Notes: generated by a model not told the origin, from the sequence alone. A DNA stretch of 64,000 bases from Candidatus Omnitrophota bacterium (GCA_020632575.1 JACKFH010000009.1:1-64000); one strand, 5' to 3'. Shown: positions 25,408-34,229, counted from the stretch's first letter. Numbers and translations: made by a program.

Positions 25408-27605
25408 TAGCGCAAAGCCGCCGGTATCTCCGAGGAGCCGACTTGGCTGAACATCAGGTTGTCGATGTATCCGACATTGGCGCCAAGACGATTTGTGCTG
25501 TCGATTTCGATGCGCGCAATACCCGGATTTCCGGGATCGACTTCGTGATACACAAAATCCCCGGCTTGCGAGGTCGTGTACTCGGTGATCAACCCGCCCG
25601 ATGAATTGTAAAACCGGGTGACCGCGTTCCCTTCCGCGTAATTCAGGCCGCTAATCCGCGACACTCCGGCGCGTCTCACTGGTTCATCGAAACGAATCTC
25701 GAAGACGGTGCGGCCGTCCAAACCGTTGGGTGGCGCGTACCGCATTCCCTGAATGATGTTATTGGCGGGTCCGCCTACCACACCCACGCCAATCCCCTCA
25801 GGCAAGGTTCCGACCACCGGACCGATCGTCGACCTGAAGCGGATTCCCACCGAAGCGAACTGATCGACCAAATAGGTTCCCGGGGTGAATCCGACCTTGA
25901 CCCCATCGATCGCCGAACCATCCGGGAAGCGATCGAACCCGATGAAACCGTCGCCCGATTGGAAGGGTCCACCCCCTTGAATCGGCGTCGCGGTTGGGGT
26001 GGGGGATGCTCCCGTTTGATACCAATTCATGATGACTTCGAGCAGATCCTCAAAAGTCATGATGTCGTCTTGCATCATCTCCAGCGCATCAATCAGGGTT
26101 TGAATCATGATTGCGTTAGTCGGCTGTGGACCTTGAGTTCGAGTCGGCGTGGCGGTCGGTGGGGTTTGCTCTGTCGGGGTGCGGGTCGGCGTCCGTGTGG
26201 CGGTTGGACCAACCGGATCGGTGGGGGTGAGGGTGGCGGTCGATGGCGGGCTCGTTTGAGTTGGCGTACGAGTCGCCGTTCGAGTGGATGTCGAGGTTGA
26301 GGTCGGCGAGGGGGTCGAGGTGGCCGCCGCCGGCGCGGTCGAAAAACTCCACTCCGTGCTCGAGGTCGATCCTTTGGCGTTCTTCGCGATCACCTTCCAA
26401 CGGTAGTTTGTGCCGGGTTCGAGAGCGAAGGGCGGATCGTAAAAACTTTGGGTTAAGCCGGCGGCTGTTGGTTCGGTTGGCCAACCACTGTCAGCTCGGC
26501 GCAGATAAAAATCGTAGGTTGTGGCCAACTCGACATCGTCCCAATCGAATGTCGTGTTGATCGAGACATTGAGGCTGGAACTGGAGGGGGAGGGATTGGC
26601 TGGGGCTTCGGGCGCCACCAGCATATCGATCACAATGGCGAAGATGTCTGTGCCTCCGGGACCGTTTACCGTATGGGCGGCAACCCATTGCCCATCGTTC
26701 AGGTAGGTGTAATTTGGGCTACGGGCTCCGCTCGATCCGCCATCCCCGAAATCCCAACTCCAACTTGTCCCACCCAATGACATGTCCCAGAACCAGACAT
26801 TAAGGGGCGCCCGTCCCGAAGTCGGCCCCGCGAAGAAAAGCGCGGTCGTTTGAGTCACATCGTATTGCGACCAGTAAGGATTCGGTTCGGCGTACATCTG
26901 CCAGCCCCGCTGACGGCGCGTGTTGGTTCCATCGGTCCAGCTGACAGTGCCGTTATCAATCGCAAGATCGCGGATGTTGCTGGCCTGCCATCGTCCGCTC
27001 TGCCAAAGACCGCCCGAGGGGTTGATCGGATTGTAGACCGCGTAGTCGATCGAGTTCCCATTGTTGTAGATCCATGACACCACCCCGTCGCGGTTGAGAA
27101 TCTCGGTGTACCCAGAGAAAGAACCGTGCGCCTTCACCCAGTATCCACTCGATCCGGTGGCTGGATCGTAAATGACCATGTTCAGTTCGCTGTTCTCGCG
27201 GAGGTAGGTGACCACTCCATCCTCATTGGTCAGCTCCGTGGCCACATTGGTGAAGTTCAATTCATGACCCGTCTGCCAATAACCTCGGATGGGGTCATAG
27301 ACCGTGAAGTGGGGATTCGAACCCTGAAGCCAAGCGACGACCCCATCATTCACGATGACAGTATTGGGGGTGGCTCCAGTCCAGGGGCCGGACCCGACCA
27401 TGTCTTGTTCGCGGACAGGATCGTAGACACTGAAATAGACTTTACCCCCGTCGATCCAAGCGGTTACATCCTGAAGCGGCGCCCAATACCCCAGGGCGAG
27501 AGACGGCCAAAGCAGAAGGAACAACAGCGCCGAGATAATGAGCCAGGAATAAACGCCTTCGAGAGTCTTTCTTTGCAGAGTCGAGAGTGGAGCGTTCAAC
27601 CGCAT
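25398..27605 (-). CDS. Large secreted protein: propeller-like N-terminus, PKD, Fn3, Thr-Pro linker
   Basis: The start is marked by AAGGAGGT nine bases before the ATG at 27605, followed by a long signal peptide (hydrophobic core near residues 20-40, ending SLALGYWA). Order of parts: repeats with YDP every ~45 residues (about 45-230, VVYDPATG-like, probably propeller blades); a PKD-like domain (about 250-330, WSWDFGDGG); a fibronectin III-like domain (about 335-420); a Thr/Ser/Pro linker (about 420-500); a helical half-dockerin-like piece (DDIMTFEDLLEVIMNWYQTG); a second short TP linker; and a beta-rich C-terminal domain (about 555-730) recalling carbohydrate-binding or PEP-CTERM-associated modules. 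No membrane anchor is visible. Probable role: surface or matrix protein; no catalytic motif. Confidence 0.8.
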   Translation of the reverse strand: MRLNAPLSTLQRKTLEGVYSWLIISALLFLLLWPSLALGYWAPLQDVTAWIDGGKVYFSVYDPVREQDMVGSGPWTGATPNTVIVNDGVVAWLQGSNPHFTVYDPIRGYWQTGHELNFTNVATELTNEDGVVTYLRENSELNMVIYDPATGSSGYWVKAHGSFSGYTEILNRDGVVSWIYNNGNSIDYAVYNPINPSGGLWQSGRWQASNIRDLAIDNGTVSWTDGTNTRRQRGWQMYAEPNPYWSQYDVTQTTALFFAGPTSGRAPLNVWFWDMSLGGTSWSWDFGDGGSSGARSPNYTYLNDGQWVAAHTVNGPGGTDIFAIVIDMLVAPEAPANPSPSSSSLNVSINTTFDWDDVELATTYDFYLRRADSGWPTEPTAAGLTQSFYDPPFALEPGTNYRWKVIAKNAKGSTSSTEWSFSTAPAAATSTPSPTSTSTSTRTATRTPTQTSPPSTATLTPTDPVGPTATRTPTRTPTEQTPPTATPTRTQGPQPTNAIMIQTLIDALEMMQDDIMTFEDLLEVIMNWYQTGASPTPTATPIQGGGPFQSGDGFIGFDRFPDGSAIDGVKVGFTPGTYLVDQFASVGIRFRSTIGPVVGTLPEGIGVGVVGGPANNIIQGMRYAPPNGLDGRTVFEIRFDEPVRRAGVSRISGLNYAEGNAVTRFYNSSGGLITEYTTSQAGDFVYHEVDPGNPGIARIEIDSTNRLGANVGYIDNLMFSQVGSSEIPAALRYQP

Positions 27606-27833
27606 GATTCAGACCTCCTTAAGAGGTGTCAGTTCATGGACGGTTCATCGCTTGAGTGGGGCGGGGCAAGCAGCGAGTTAAGAATGAAAACGCGGTATTT
27701 TAACACCATCAAATCGCCGATGCCACCAATGAATTGAATTTGGACTGAATTGAATATCGAAGAGTTTTCGATTTTTCCTTCCGCGCTCTTCCGGCCCTTT
27801 CCGTGGATTTCCGTGATTCAAAAAAAAGAGAGC

Positions 27834-28646
27834 CTACTTCTTAGTCAGTTCAATCAATGTGATCTCTGGTCGGTAAAAAAAACGAAACGGAATCCACCTC
27901 GTTCCAAGCCCTGGGTTGAGGTATAAAGAGAGCAACCCCTCCTTCACCCACCCTGGCCCCCAACTGTAGGGAACCTTGGTGTCACGTCTCGGAACGCCCC
28001 AACCCAGAATACGGATTTGGTAGTGCAAGTTGTCCACCGCGAGGATCAGATCGATCGGATGCCCCTGCGCCACACGAAGGAGATCGGCCGATTGACCGAG
28101 GAGGATTCGGTAGTCTCCCATCTCAAGTGGAGCGAGAGTCTCTCGCAGATGGTTAATTCCCCGATCGAGGTGACTGGCATGAGCGGTCTGGATGCCCAAG
28201 AAGGTGAGACGTTCCCCTTGCCTTTCAAGGGTCTTGTAAGAGTTTGAAAGAAGTTCAACTCGACTCTCTTCCGGCAACTCTTCCCAGAATTTTTTGCGAT
28301 CTCGATAACCCTGAACAGCAAGGATTCCATCGGTAGGATTGAGAGGTGCTAGGAATCGATCCAATAACTCGTGAGTCGATCGGTTGTCCGAGCGATGAGT
28401 CGGTTTCACATTCCCCCCGATCAGGAGGATGTCCGGGTTTAGGCGTTGGATTTGATTTTGGATTCGACGTGTCCAACAGGAAATTCGTCTCAGATGCAAT
28501 CCGCCGATTAGAACGATCCGGTAGCCATTGAATGAATTGGGAAGGTTGGAGGATTCGCACCGAGTTTTAACCACACGGATTTGCCAAGTTTCGATCCAGC
28601 CCCAGAAGAGGATGACTGCTAGAAAAATGAGGAGGAGCCACCACAT
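27834..28646 (-). CDS. Metallophosphoesterase-fold protein with lost metal site
   Basis: The overall pattern follows membrane-anchored YkuE/YaeI-type metallophosphoesterases: one N-terminal transmembrane helix (residues 2-18), then all family blocks in order. The metal ligands are replaced. The DxH block is I-G-G-L-H (Gly49 for Asp), GD is GG (Gly78 for Asp), GNHD is G-Y-R-D (residues 113-116), the LxH block is L-G-Q (Gln185 for His), and GHTHGGQ is V-D-N-L-H-Y-Q (204-210). The C-terminal LYLNPGLGTRWIPFRFFYRPEIT is well kept. The frame is intact, so this looks like a selected pseudoenzyme rather than a decayed gene. A GGAG lies about 10 bases before the ATG. It sits downstream of aroC on the same strand. 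Confidence 0.8.
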   Translation of the reverse strand: MWWLLLIFLAVILFWGWIETWQIRVVKTRCESSNLPNSFNGYRIVLIGGLHLRRISCWTRRIQNQIQRLNPDILLIGGNVKPTHRSDNRSTHELLDRFLAPLNPTDGILAVQGYRDRKKFWEELPEESRVELLSNSYKTLERQGERLTFLGIQTAHASHLDRGINHLRETLAPLEMGDYRILLGQSADLLRVAQGHPIDLILAVDNLHYQIRILGWGVPRRDTKVPYSWGPGWVKEGLLSLYLNPGLGTRWIPFRFFYRPEITLIELTKK

Positions 28647-28678
28647 GGGTTTATCTCCAATTGGGGTGACCGGTTATC

Positions 28679-28693
28679 GCGGCTGGAAGCCGC
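28679..28693. repeat. Hairpin GCGGC-TGGAA-GCCGC
   Basis: A perfect 5-bp stem and 5-base loop followed by TCCCACGGTGG. It is the near twin of the hairpin at 3018 and lies in the spacer between aroC and the pseudo-phosphoesterase gene. Confidence 0.45.
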
Positions 28694-28745
28694 TCCCACG
28701 GTGGTTGGCATTCAATGGTTGGCGATTGAGGGTTCATCACTCCCG

Positions 28746-29960
28746 TCAGAACGAATCCTGTTTCTCCCCGGCGGATTGCCCCTGATAAATGCGTGCGTCC
28801 TCCAACTGTGCGAGGTAGGTTTCAAAATTCCGTTTCGTTTCGCGCAGGCTGTCCCCGCCAAATTTTTCGAGCATGGCGTCGGCGAGCACGAAGGCGATCA
28901 CCGCCTCCAAGATGACCCCCGCGGCGGGAACGGCGGTCACATCGGATCTCTGATAAGTCGACTTCTCCGCCTCCTTGGTTTTGAGGTCGACCGATTGCAA
29001 ACCCTTTCGAACGGTTGAGATCGGCTTTTTGGCGACACGCACCACCAGCGGCATCCCATCGGTCATGCCACCCTCGAGCCCTCCCGCGTTGTTGGTGAGT
29101 CTCCGGAACTTGTTCCCCTCATAAACTATTTCATCGTGGGTTTTCGAACCGCGCCGAGTCGTGGCCTCGAACCCAATTCCGAACTCGACACCCTTCATCG
29201 CCTGGACCGACAAGACGGCGGCCGCGATTCGAGCATCGAGTTTGCGATCCCACTGAACATGACTGCCGATCCCCATTGGCAATCCGGTGGCGACAATCTC
29301 CAAAATCCCTCCAAGTGTGTCCTTCTCCCGCATCACTTCGTCGATGTGTTTCACCATCGCCTGGGAGGCTTTCGGGTCGGCGCAGCGAACCGGCGACTCC
29401 TCGACCCTCTTGCGCATCTCCTCCAGATCGACCTCCGGGTCCGCGCTCGGCGCGGTCACTTCGCCCAGGCGAACGACATGAGAGAGGACATCGACACCAA
29501 AATCCTTCAAGAATTTCCGACAAACTCCGCCAATAGCAACTCGCGCCGTGGTCTCTCTGGCGCTGGAGCGTTCGAGGATGTCGCGAATATCCTCACGATC
29601 GTATTTGAGAACCCCCACCAGATCGGCATGCCCCGGGCGCGGACGGCTGATCATGATCTCCGGGTCCTTGTCCTCCGCCTTCGTGGACATCTTTCCAGCC
29701 CAGTTGGGGGAATCGTCGTTGCCCACCCAGAGGGTGATTGGGCTGCCGAGGGTCTCCCCCCAACGGACTCCCGATCGGAATTCGACCAGGTCCTTTTCGA
29801 TCTTCATGCGTCCGCCACGGCCATAGCCCCCCTGACGACGGATCAGATCGTAGTTGATATCCTCCTCGGAGATCTCGAGGCCCGCTGGCATCCCTTCGAT
29901 GACGGCAGTCAAACCGACCCCATGGCTTTCTCCAGCGGTCAAAAAACGAAGATTTCCCAC
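28746..29960 (-). CDS. aroC: Chorismate synthase
   Basis: Catalyses the last shikimate step, from 5-enolpyruvylshikimate 3-phosphate to chorismate, with reduced FMN. The sequence is typical over its whole 404 aa: GESHG at the N-terminus, RRQGGYGRGGR, SRPRPGHADLVG, RSSARETTARVAIG, GLPMGIGSHVQWDRKLDA, and the C-terminal RSDVTAVPAAGVILEA. It starts with GTG at 29960, with AAGGAG about ten bases upstream; no in-frame ATG is near. The C-terminal tail after LEDARIYQ is slightly longer than usual. It is a stand-alone shikimate gene here. Confidence 0.97.
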   Translation of the reverse strand: MGNLRFLTAGESHGVGLTAVIEGMPAGLEISEEDINYDLIRRQGGYGRGGRMKIEKDLVEFRSGVRWGETLGSPITLWVGNDDSPNWAGKMSTKAEDKDPEIMISRPRPGHADLVGVLKYDREDIRDILERSSARETTARVAIGGVCRKFLKDFGVDVLSHVVRLGEVTAPSADPEVDLEEMRKRVEESPVRCADPKASQAMVKHIDEVMREKDTLGGILEIVATGLPMGIGSHVQWDRKLDARIAAAVLSVQAMKGVEFGIGFEATTRRGSKTHDEIVYEGNKFRRLTNNAGGLEGGMTDGMPLVVRVAKKPISTVRKGLQSVDLKTKEAEKSTYQRSDVTAVPAAGVILEAVIAFVLADAMLEKFGGDSLRETKRNFETYLAQLEDARIYQGQSAGEKQDSF

Positions 29961-30105
29961 TCCAATGGCTCCTTTTTCGTAGATCAGAACGAGGGTTTAT
30001 CCCCAAAACCTTCCCAGAGCAACCCCATCCGGTTTTTCAATAGGGATCGTAAAACCCAGCCAGATAAGGTATTCTTGCACTTGGTTTTAGAGATGAACGA
30101 AACCT

Positions 30106-30136
30106 GCCGATAATCTCCATTGATACAATTATCGGC
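30106..30136. promoter_or_regulatory. Inverted repeat, possible operator
   Basis: GCCGATAAT (30106-30114) and ATTATCGGC (30128-30136) are perfect inverted 9-mers 13 bases apart. They lie about 75 bases before the lipoprotein gene at 30211 and about 145 bases before aroC in the divergent direction. A smaller palindrome, CAGCC-GATA-GGCTG, occurs at 30185-30198. A dimeric repressor site or a leader hairpin are both possible. Confidence 0.4.
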
Positions 30137-30210
30137 TTCAGGATCGTTATAGTAGAGGAAACGGGATACTAAAACGATCACACTTCAGCCGATAGGCTGG
30201 GAGGATCCAA

Positions 30211-30534
30211 ATGAAAAAAATCGTAGTTCTTTTAATTGTTGGGGCGACTCTTGCTGGTTGCTCAAATCTGAACAAAACCCAAAATGGGGCCCTCATGGGT
30301 GGCCTTGCCGGAGCGGGCATCGGTCAGTTGGCGGGCGGAGACACCAAATCGACCCTGATCGGCAGCGGTATTGGCGCCGCGGGTGGCGCCCTGGCCGGCA
30401 ATTATGCGGAAACCCAGGACCAACGCCGTCAACAGGCTTACCAACAGGGTTACCAGAGCGGTTATTCCCAAGGACAAACCTCACCCCAGATGTCCTACAA
30501 CCAGAGCGCACCGCCAGTCGATTCGCGCTGGTAA
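30211..30534 (+). CDS. Glycine-zipper lipoprotein
   Basis: A 107-aa lipoprotein with signal peptide and lipobox LAGC (Cys17). Two glycine-zipper stretches follow (GALMGGLAGAGIGQLAGG and GSGIGAAGGALAGNY), typical of the YMGG/17-kDa surface antigen group that inserts in or packs against the outer membrane. A Gln/Tyr/Ser-rich tail ends the protein. The start is preceded by GGGAGG (about ten bases upstream). Similar proteins are common in Gram-negative genomes; the biochemical role is unclear. Confidence 0.85.
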   Translation: MKKIVVLLIVGATLAGCSNLNKTQNGALMGGLAGAGIGQLAGGDTKSTLIGSGIGAAGGALAGNYAETQDQRRQQAYQQGYQSGYSQGQTSPQMSYNQSAPPVDSRW

Positions 30535-30562
30535 AATCAGTCGAAGTCTCAATAATGGAATT

Positions 30563-30593
30563 AAGAGGGGTGCTCACAGCGAGCGCCCCTCTT
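30563..30593. terminator. Bidirectional hairpin terminator
   Basis: AAGAGGGGTGCTC and GAGCGCCCCTCTT pair over 13 positions with one G-T wobble around the 5-base loop ACAGC, followed by TCCGTT. It lies between the convergent lipoprotein and miaA genes and can end both transcripts. Confidence 0.75.
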
Positions 30594-30597
30594 TCCG

Positions 30598-31524
30598 TTA
30601 TTGGGTGAGATCCACTTCATTGAGGATTGAACCGAGGGTGGAATCCTCACCGATTTCCACCCACCTCATCCTCTCATCGTTTCGGAACCATCCGATCTGT
30701 CGACGCGCGAACCGGCGTGTGTTTCTTTGGATGATCTCAATGGTCCGATCAAGCGTCTCTATGCCCTGAAGGTAATCGATCGTTTCCCGGTAGCCCAACC
30801 CTTTCATTGCCGCGTGGTTCGGGGTGCACCCCCGAGCGAGCAGACCCTGGACTTCCTTCACGAGACCCTCTTCGAACATCCGGTTCACCCGACCGTTGAT
30901 GCGCTCATCGAGGTCCTCCCAATCCCGTTTGAGTCCGATCCATTGAACCCGGTCTTTCCAGACGGGGGCCTGTTGGCGTGACTCGAACTCCGTCTTGGTG
31001 ACTCCTGTCGCGTGATGGATTTCGAGCGCGCGGATGATTCGCTTGAGATCGTGAGGATGGATGCGGGAGGCGGAAATTGGATCGAGTCCCGCGAGACGTT
31101 TATGCAGCGTCACCGAACCGATCGCTTCCGCCTCTTTCTCCATCTCTGCTCTGAACGCCGGATCCGGAGGGGGAACTTCCGCCAGACCATCGATCAGAGA
31201 TTTGACGTACAGCCCGGTTCCACCGCAGATAATCAGCGGTTTCCTCTCTCGGTCCGCCCGATCGACAATGGGCCAGGCCTTGTCGCAAAAGTTCCCCACC
31301 GAGAAATCTTCTGTCGGATCGGCGACATCGATCAGGTGGTGACGAACCCGCTCCCTCTCCTCAAGCGAGGGTTTGGCGCTTCCGATGTCCAGACCCCGAT
31401 AAACCTGCATCGAATCGGCCGAGAGAATTTCCGCCCCTGTCTTCTCCGCGATTTCCAAGGCGAGATCGGATTTTCCGACCGCGGTGGGTCCATAGAGAAG
31501 GAGGAGAAACGACTTTTGCGTCAT
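30598..31524 (-). CDS. miaA: tRNA dimethylallyltransferase
   Basis: Adds the dimethylallyl group to A37 of tRNAs reading codons beginning with U. The P-loop is GPTAVGKS at the N-terminus, followed by ILSADSMQVYRGLDIGSAKP, HHLIDVADP, FSVGNF, GGTGLYVKSLIDG, and in the C-terminal part RIIRALEIHHATG and NTRRFARRQIGWFR. The 308-aa length is usual. The ATG at 31524 has only a weak ribosome-binding site. It is transcribed away from ligA. Confidence 0.96.
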   Translation of the reverse strand: MTQKSFLLLLYGPTAVGKSDLALEIAEKTGAEILSADSMQVYRGLDIGSAKPSLEERERVRHHLIDVADPTEDFSVGNFCDKAWPIVDRADRERKPLIICGGTGLYVKSLIDGLAEVPPPDPAFRAEMEKEAEAIGSVTLHKRLAGLDPISASRIHPHDLKRIIRALEIHHATGVTKTEFESRQQAPVWKDRVQWIGLKRDWEDLDERINGRVNRMFEEGLVKEVQGLLARGCTPNHAAMKGLGYRETIDYLQGIETLDRTIEIIQRNTRRFARRQIGWFRNDERMRWVEIGEDSTLGSILNEVDLTQ

Positions 31525-31663
31525 ATCGAAATGATGGGGAGCGCCTAGCCTGGTGTCCAGAGGAGGGATGGCTTGTGAGCTTTGGTATCCCGATTGCCCT
31601 TTCTCCCGATTCCATCAAGAATCTCGGTGATTCCACCAACCCTTCAGAAGGAGCCAGGGAGCG

Positions 31664-33700
31664 TTGAGCGACAAGAAACGGATTGAGGAGCTGCGGGAAC
31701 AGATCCGCAAGCACAACCACCTCTATTACCAAAAAGCCGAACCGGAAATCTCCGACCAGGAATACGATCAGCTCTTCAAGGAACTGGAGGCGCTGGAGGA
31801 CAAGCATCCGGACTGGGTGACTCCTGATTCGCCGACTCAGCGTGTGGGCGGCGAACCGCTCGAGGGGTTCGAGACGGTGCGGCATGAGGTCCCCATGCTC
31901 AGCATTTCGAACACCTATTCGAAGGAGGAATTGGAGGATTTTGAAACCCGTCTCGGACGGGCGCTCGATTCGGAGGGTCCTTTCGAATACGTGGTTGAAC
32001 CTAAGATCGATGGAGTTGCGGTAACCGCTGTCTACGAGGACGGTTACTTCACCCTTGGCGCGACTCGCGGCAATGGCGTGGAGGGCGACAACATCACCGC
32101 CAACATGAAGACCATCCGCAATCTCCCTCTGTCGCTTCCGCTCAAAGATCTCGGCCTGAAGAAACTCGAGGTGCGCGGCGAGGTCTATATGACCACCGAG
32201 GATTTCACTCAACTCAACAAGAAACGTGAGGAAGCCGGAGAAGAGGTGTACGCCAACCCCCGCAACACCACCGCCGGATCGCTCAAACTCCTCGATCCCA
32301 AACAGGTGGGCGAACGCCCCCTCCGTCTCGCCATCCACTCCTTCGGCAGCATGACCCTCGCCGAGGGGGTCGATCGGAGACCCTGGTCCAAGCACTCGGA
32401 GCTCTACGAAAAAATGTCGGACCTGAAGATGCCGATCGTTCCCGAATGGACCATCAAAACCGGCGTCGACCAGATCCTTCCGCTGATCGACGAGTGGGCG
32501 GAAAAGAGGTTCGATCTCCCTTTCGAAACGGATGGTTTGGTGGTCAAACTCAACGATTTCCGATTGCGTGAAAACGCCGGAACCACTTCCCGCAGCCCCC
32601 GCTGGGTGATCGCCTACAAATTCCCCGCGGAACAGGCCGAGACGACGCTCGAAAAGATCGAGATCCAGGTCGGCCGGACCGGCGCAATGACTCCTCGCGC
32701 TCACCTCTCACCCGTCAAACTGGCTGGCACCACCGTTTCCCGAGCCACTCTGCACAACGCCGATGAGATCGAGCGAAAGGACCTCCGCGAGGGGGACCGT
32801 GTGATGGTCGAGAAAGGGGGCGAGATCATTCCGAAGGTGCTCGCCTCTCTTCCGGATAAACGGGATGGCTCCCAGAGGCCGTTCAAGTTTCCCACCAAGT
32901 GTCCCTCCTGCGGTGGACCGATTACCCGACCCGAGGGAGAGGTGGTCCACCGCTGCGAAAACATCGATTGTCCCGCTCAACTCCGACGCCGTATCGAACA
33001 TTTTGCCTCGCGCCGCGCGATGGACATCGAGGGTCTCGGAACCAAACTGGTCGAGGCCTTGCTGGAGGAGGGCTTGGTCAAAGGCATTCCCGACCTCTAT
33101 CGACTGGAAAAAGAGGCGGTGGCGGGTCTTGAAAGAATGGGTGAAAAATCCGCCGAAAACCTGTTGAACGGTCTGGAGAAAAGCAAACAAAATCCAGCCC
33201 ATCGTCTGCTCCATGGCATCGGCATCCGCCATGTCGGCGAGCATGTGGCCGAGGTCCTCTGCTCCTCGGTTCAGGATTTGAGAGATCTGGAAAAGAAGAC
33301 CGCCGAGGAACTTGAGGAGATCGAGGAGGTCGGCCCGGTGGTCGCCCAAGCCATCCAGGATTTCTTCGCCGCCGAACACAACCGCGAGGTGTTCGAACAA
33401 CTCGCCGAACTCGGTCTCAACTTCGACTGCAAGACAGCTGCCTCGGGAGCCGAACAGGTCGACCAAGTCTTCGAGGGTCTCCAATTCGTCCTGACAGGAA
33501 CGCTTCCCAACCTCACTCGAGATGAAGCGAAAGCCCTGATCCAGGAACGCGGCGGCCGTGTCACCGGCTCGGTCAGTAAGAAAACCAACTATGTGTTGGT
33601 CGGCGCCGATCCCGGTTCGAAGGCCGATAAGGCGGAGAAATTAGGCGTCCCGATGATCTCAGAGGAAGACCTCAACACAGCCCTGAAAAAAGGTTTCTGA
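31664..33700 (+). CDS. ligA: NAD-dependent DNA ligase
   Basis: Essential bacterial ligase sealing nicks with NAD. Starts with TTG at 31664, with AGAAGGAG ten bases upstream. The domain order is complete for a 678-aa LigA: domain Ia (HNHLYYQKAEPEISDQEYD), the adenylation domain with the catalytic Lys114 in EPKIDGVAV, the OB fold, a Cys4 zinc finger around residues 413-437 (CPSCGG...CENIDCPAQ), helix-hairpin-helix repeats (GLERMGEKSAENLL, IGIRHVGEHVA), and a C-terminal BRCT domain (VLTGTLPNLTRDEA...GSVSKKTNYVLVG). It has no neighbours on its strand and is followed by a long repeat-rich spacer. Confidence 0.97.
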   Translation: MSDKKRIEELREQIRKHNHLYYQKAEPEISDQEYDQLFKELEALEDKHPDWVTPDSPTQRVGGEPLEGFETVRHEVPMLSISNTYSKEELEDFETRLGRALDSEGPFEYVVEPKIDGVAVTAVYEDGYFTLGATRGNGVEGDNITANMKTIRNLPLSLPLKDLGLKKLEVRGEVYMTTEDFTQLNKKREEAGEEVYANPRNTTAGSLKLLDPKQVGERPLRLAIHSFGSMTLAEGVDRRPWSKHSELYEKMSDLKMPIVPEWTIKTGVDQILPLIDEWAEKRFDLPFETDGLVVKLNDFRLRENAGTTSRSPRWVIAYKFPAEQAETTLEKIEIQVGRTGAMTPRAHLSPVKLAGTTVSRATLHNADEIERKDLREGDRVMVEKGGEIIPKVLASLPDKRDGSQRPFKFPTKCPSCGGPITRPEGEVVHRCENIDCPAQLRRRIEHFASRRAMDIEGLGTKLVEALLEEGLVKGIPDLYRLEKEAVAGLERMGEKSAENLLNGLEKSKQNPAHRLLHGIGIRHVGEHVAEVLCSSVQDLRDLEKKTAEELEEIEEVGPVVAQAIQDFFAAEHNREVFEQLAELGLNFDCKTAASGAEQVDQVFEGLQFVLTGTLPNLTRDEAKALIQERGGRVTGSVSKKTNYVLVGADPGSKADKAEKLGVPMISEEDLNTALKKGF

Positions 33701-33793
33701 CCCGTCGCTGGAACGCATAGCGGGCTGGTGCTGGAAACGTTGCTGCGCATCGTTCCTTTCCCTCGCGGACTCCCGTCCACTGTCTCCCCCCCT

Positions 33794-34047
33794 GGTTCGA
33801 GATTCCTTTCTCGAACCCACTTCCGCACGAATCCCTTCGTGCCATCGTATGCCGCAAATCTGGATGAGAGGATGAGGCTGGTCCGATCTGTTCGCAGGAA
33901 GGGATTCCCGCTTAAGTTGCGCACCTCTCGAAGCAGGAAAGGATTCCTGCTTAAGTTGCGCCGAGAAAGGATTCTCTGCGCAGGTGGTTGGTCCGAGTCC
34001 GTTTCAACGGACTTCGATGTGTGTAGCCGCGGAATTGATTCCGTGGC
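33794..34047. repeat. Cluster of variable-stem hairpins with AGGGAT-like loop
   Basis: Stems and loops: GGTTCGAGA/TCTCGAACC with loop TTCCTT (33794-33817); GCACGA/TCGTGC with loop ATCCCT (33825-33842); GCAGGA/TCCCGC (one mismatch) with loop AGGGAT (33894-33911); GCAGGA/TCCTGC with loop AAGGAT (33933-33950); GAGA/TCTC with loop AAGGAT (33963-33976); AGTCCGT/ACGGACT with loop TTCA (33996-34013); GCCGCGGA/TCCGTGGC with loop ATTGAT (34026-34047). Stems change while the hexamer loop (or its complement) stays alike. Outliers occur at 3018 and 28679. Confidence 0.6.
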
Positions 34048-34159
34048 GGGGTGGATCGCTCCCAATAACTTCGATCGTTCATTCAAAGTTTTATCCTCCC
34101 GACAGATTCCTCCTCGCGTCCTAAGGAAACGATTTGAAATGGTCGAGAAATTGGTTTGT

Positions 34160-34229
34160 GTCATTCCTGCGAAGGCAGGAATCCAGGAGGGAACCCGAGG
34201 TTCTGGATACCCGCCTTCGCGGGTATGAC
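34160..34229. repeat. MITE-like element, second copy
   Basis: The element starts GTCATTCCTGC-GAAG-GCAGGAATCC and ends GGATACCCGC-CTTC-GCGGGTATGAC. It has the same paired-hairpin structure as 11914-11992, but both stems carry compensatory changes (T-A for C-G). Centre sequence and length differ slightly (70 versus 79 bases). Confidence 0.7.

Noticed and set aside
31361..32704. 447-aa minus-strand open frame opposite ligA
   Set aside because: It lies antisense to the catalytic core of ligA and its text (acidic, His/Phe/Glu-rich) mirrors ligA codons. No domain or start signal.
33794..33817. tRNA T-arm-like GGTTCGAG
   Set aside because: It is a simple hairpin; no acceptor, D or anticodon arms flank it.
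33794..34047. CRISPR array
   Set aside because: The hairpins are not direct repeats of constant length with spacers, and no cas gene is present.
33728..34228. 166-aa open frame in the ligA downstream spacer
   Set aside because: Contains the spurious VIPAKAGIQ repeat peptide and other hairpin-derived text.
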